From JALQUL01 sp040382935 (GTDB lineage: Bacteria; Pseudomonadota; Gammaproteobacteria; Burkholderiales; Burkholderiaceae_C): DNA of 15,028 bases. Each line of letters begins with the position of its first letter. Positions within the stretch are counted from its first letter, which is position 1. The DNA lies in contig JBEIEP010000053.1 in NCBI GenBank assembly GCA_040382935.1, positions 1-15,028 on the forward strand, given 5' to 3'. The notes under the pieces are model-generated. The model searched no databases and was not told the origin of the DNA. It saw only the letters and a list, made by a program, of their open reading frames with translations. Both the position numbers and the translations under genes were made by a program. Positions 14,984-15,028 of this stretch are shown piece by piece.

Positions 14984-15028
14984 AGCCTGACGATGACCTA
15001 CTTTCACACGGGAATCCGCACTATCATC
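14984..15028 (-). rRNA. rrf: 5S rRNA, 3' end only (runs off the right edge)
   Basis: Read on the minus strand, the last 45 bases give GATGATAGTGCGGATTCCC, then GTGTGAAAGTAGGTCATC and GTCAGGC(T). This is the familiar 3' part of betaproteobacterial 5S rRNA, ending in the terminal stem strand GTCAGGC that pairs with the 5' end of the molecule. About 70 bases at the 5' side lie outside the window. It implies an rRNA operon to the right, transcribed toward ppc. The exact mature 3' end may differ by one or two bases. Confidence 0.93.

Noticed and set aside
1..15028. CRISPR array, tRNA gene, phage or toxin-antitoxin locus
   Set aside because: No regularly spaced direct repeats, no tRNA-like cloverleaf and no phage or toxin-antitoxin proteins were recognised on reading both strands.

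Overview
The window looks like a chromosomal segment from a betaproteobacterium, most likely Burkholderiales (Comamonadaceae-like). This is inferred from the character of the proteins, from the divergent ppc / hemC-hemD-hemX-hemY arrangement, and from the 3' end of a 5S rRNA with a typical betaproteobacterial sequence at the right edge. No database search was possible, so the placement is an inference.

Layout from left to right. (1) 1-263 has no convincing gene but holds a perfect 34-bp palindrome (53-86). (2) 264 to about 446 is the 5' stub of eda (KDPG aldolase). It runs directly into a truncated IS3-family insertion sequence (about 440-970, minus strand; orfA plus a piece of orfB, with one terminal end missing). 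(3) 1019-5726, all on the minus strand, is a compact five-gene operon read from right to left: MBL-fold hydrolase, fumarylacetoacetase, VOC-fold protein, PheA/TfdB/MhpA-type FAD monooxygenase, DUF2783 protein. It is divergent from an IclR-type regulator (5841-6638). The intergenic space holds a good sigma-70-type promoter for the operon, with a perfect 7-1-7 palindrome over its -10 box. This looks like an aromatic-compound degradation cassette whose end reaction is fumarylacetoacetate hydrolysis. (4) 6659-11795, minus strand, is the hem operon: hemC, hemD, hemX and hemY with overlapping or nearly touching genes, followed by a KynB/arylformamidase-like alpha/beta hydrolase. (5) 11944-14874, plus strand, is ppc (phosphoenolpyruvate carboxylase), interrupted by one in-frame TAA at 14221-14223. 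The reading frame and family similarity continue undisturbed afterwards to the conserved C-terminus. (6) A hairpin terminator (14902-14927) and the 3' end of a 5S rRNA (minus strand) close the window, so an rRNA operon points toward ppc from the right.

How the genes work together. The hem genes carry out the porphobilinogen-to-uroporphyrinogen III steps of tetrapyrrole synthesis plus two membrane-associated accessory proteins. The catabolic operon would feed fumarate and acetoacetate into central metabolism. Two central-carbon genes are damaged: eda (Entner-Doudoroff aldolase) by rearrangement with an IS, and ppc (anaplerotic carboxylation) by a nonsense codon. The parts most worth a second look are the nonsense codon in ppc, the unusual catabolic cassette (a fumarylacetoacetase next to a VOC protein, with no recognisable homogentisate dioxygenase or maleylacetoacetate isomerase), its MBL protein with an altered metal-binding motif, and the regulator/operator arrangement.
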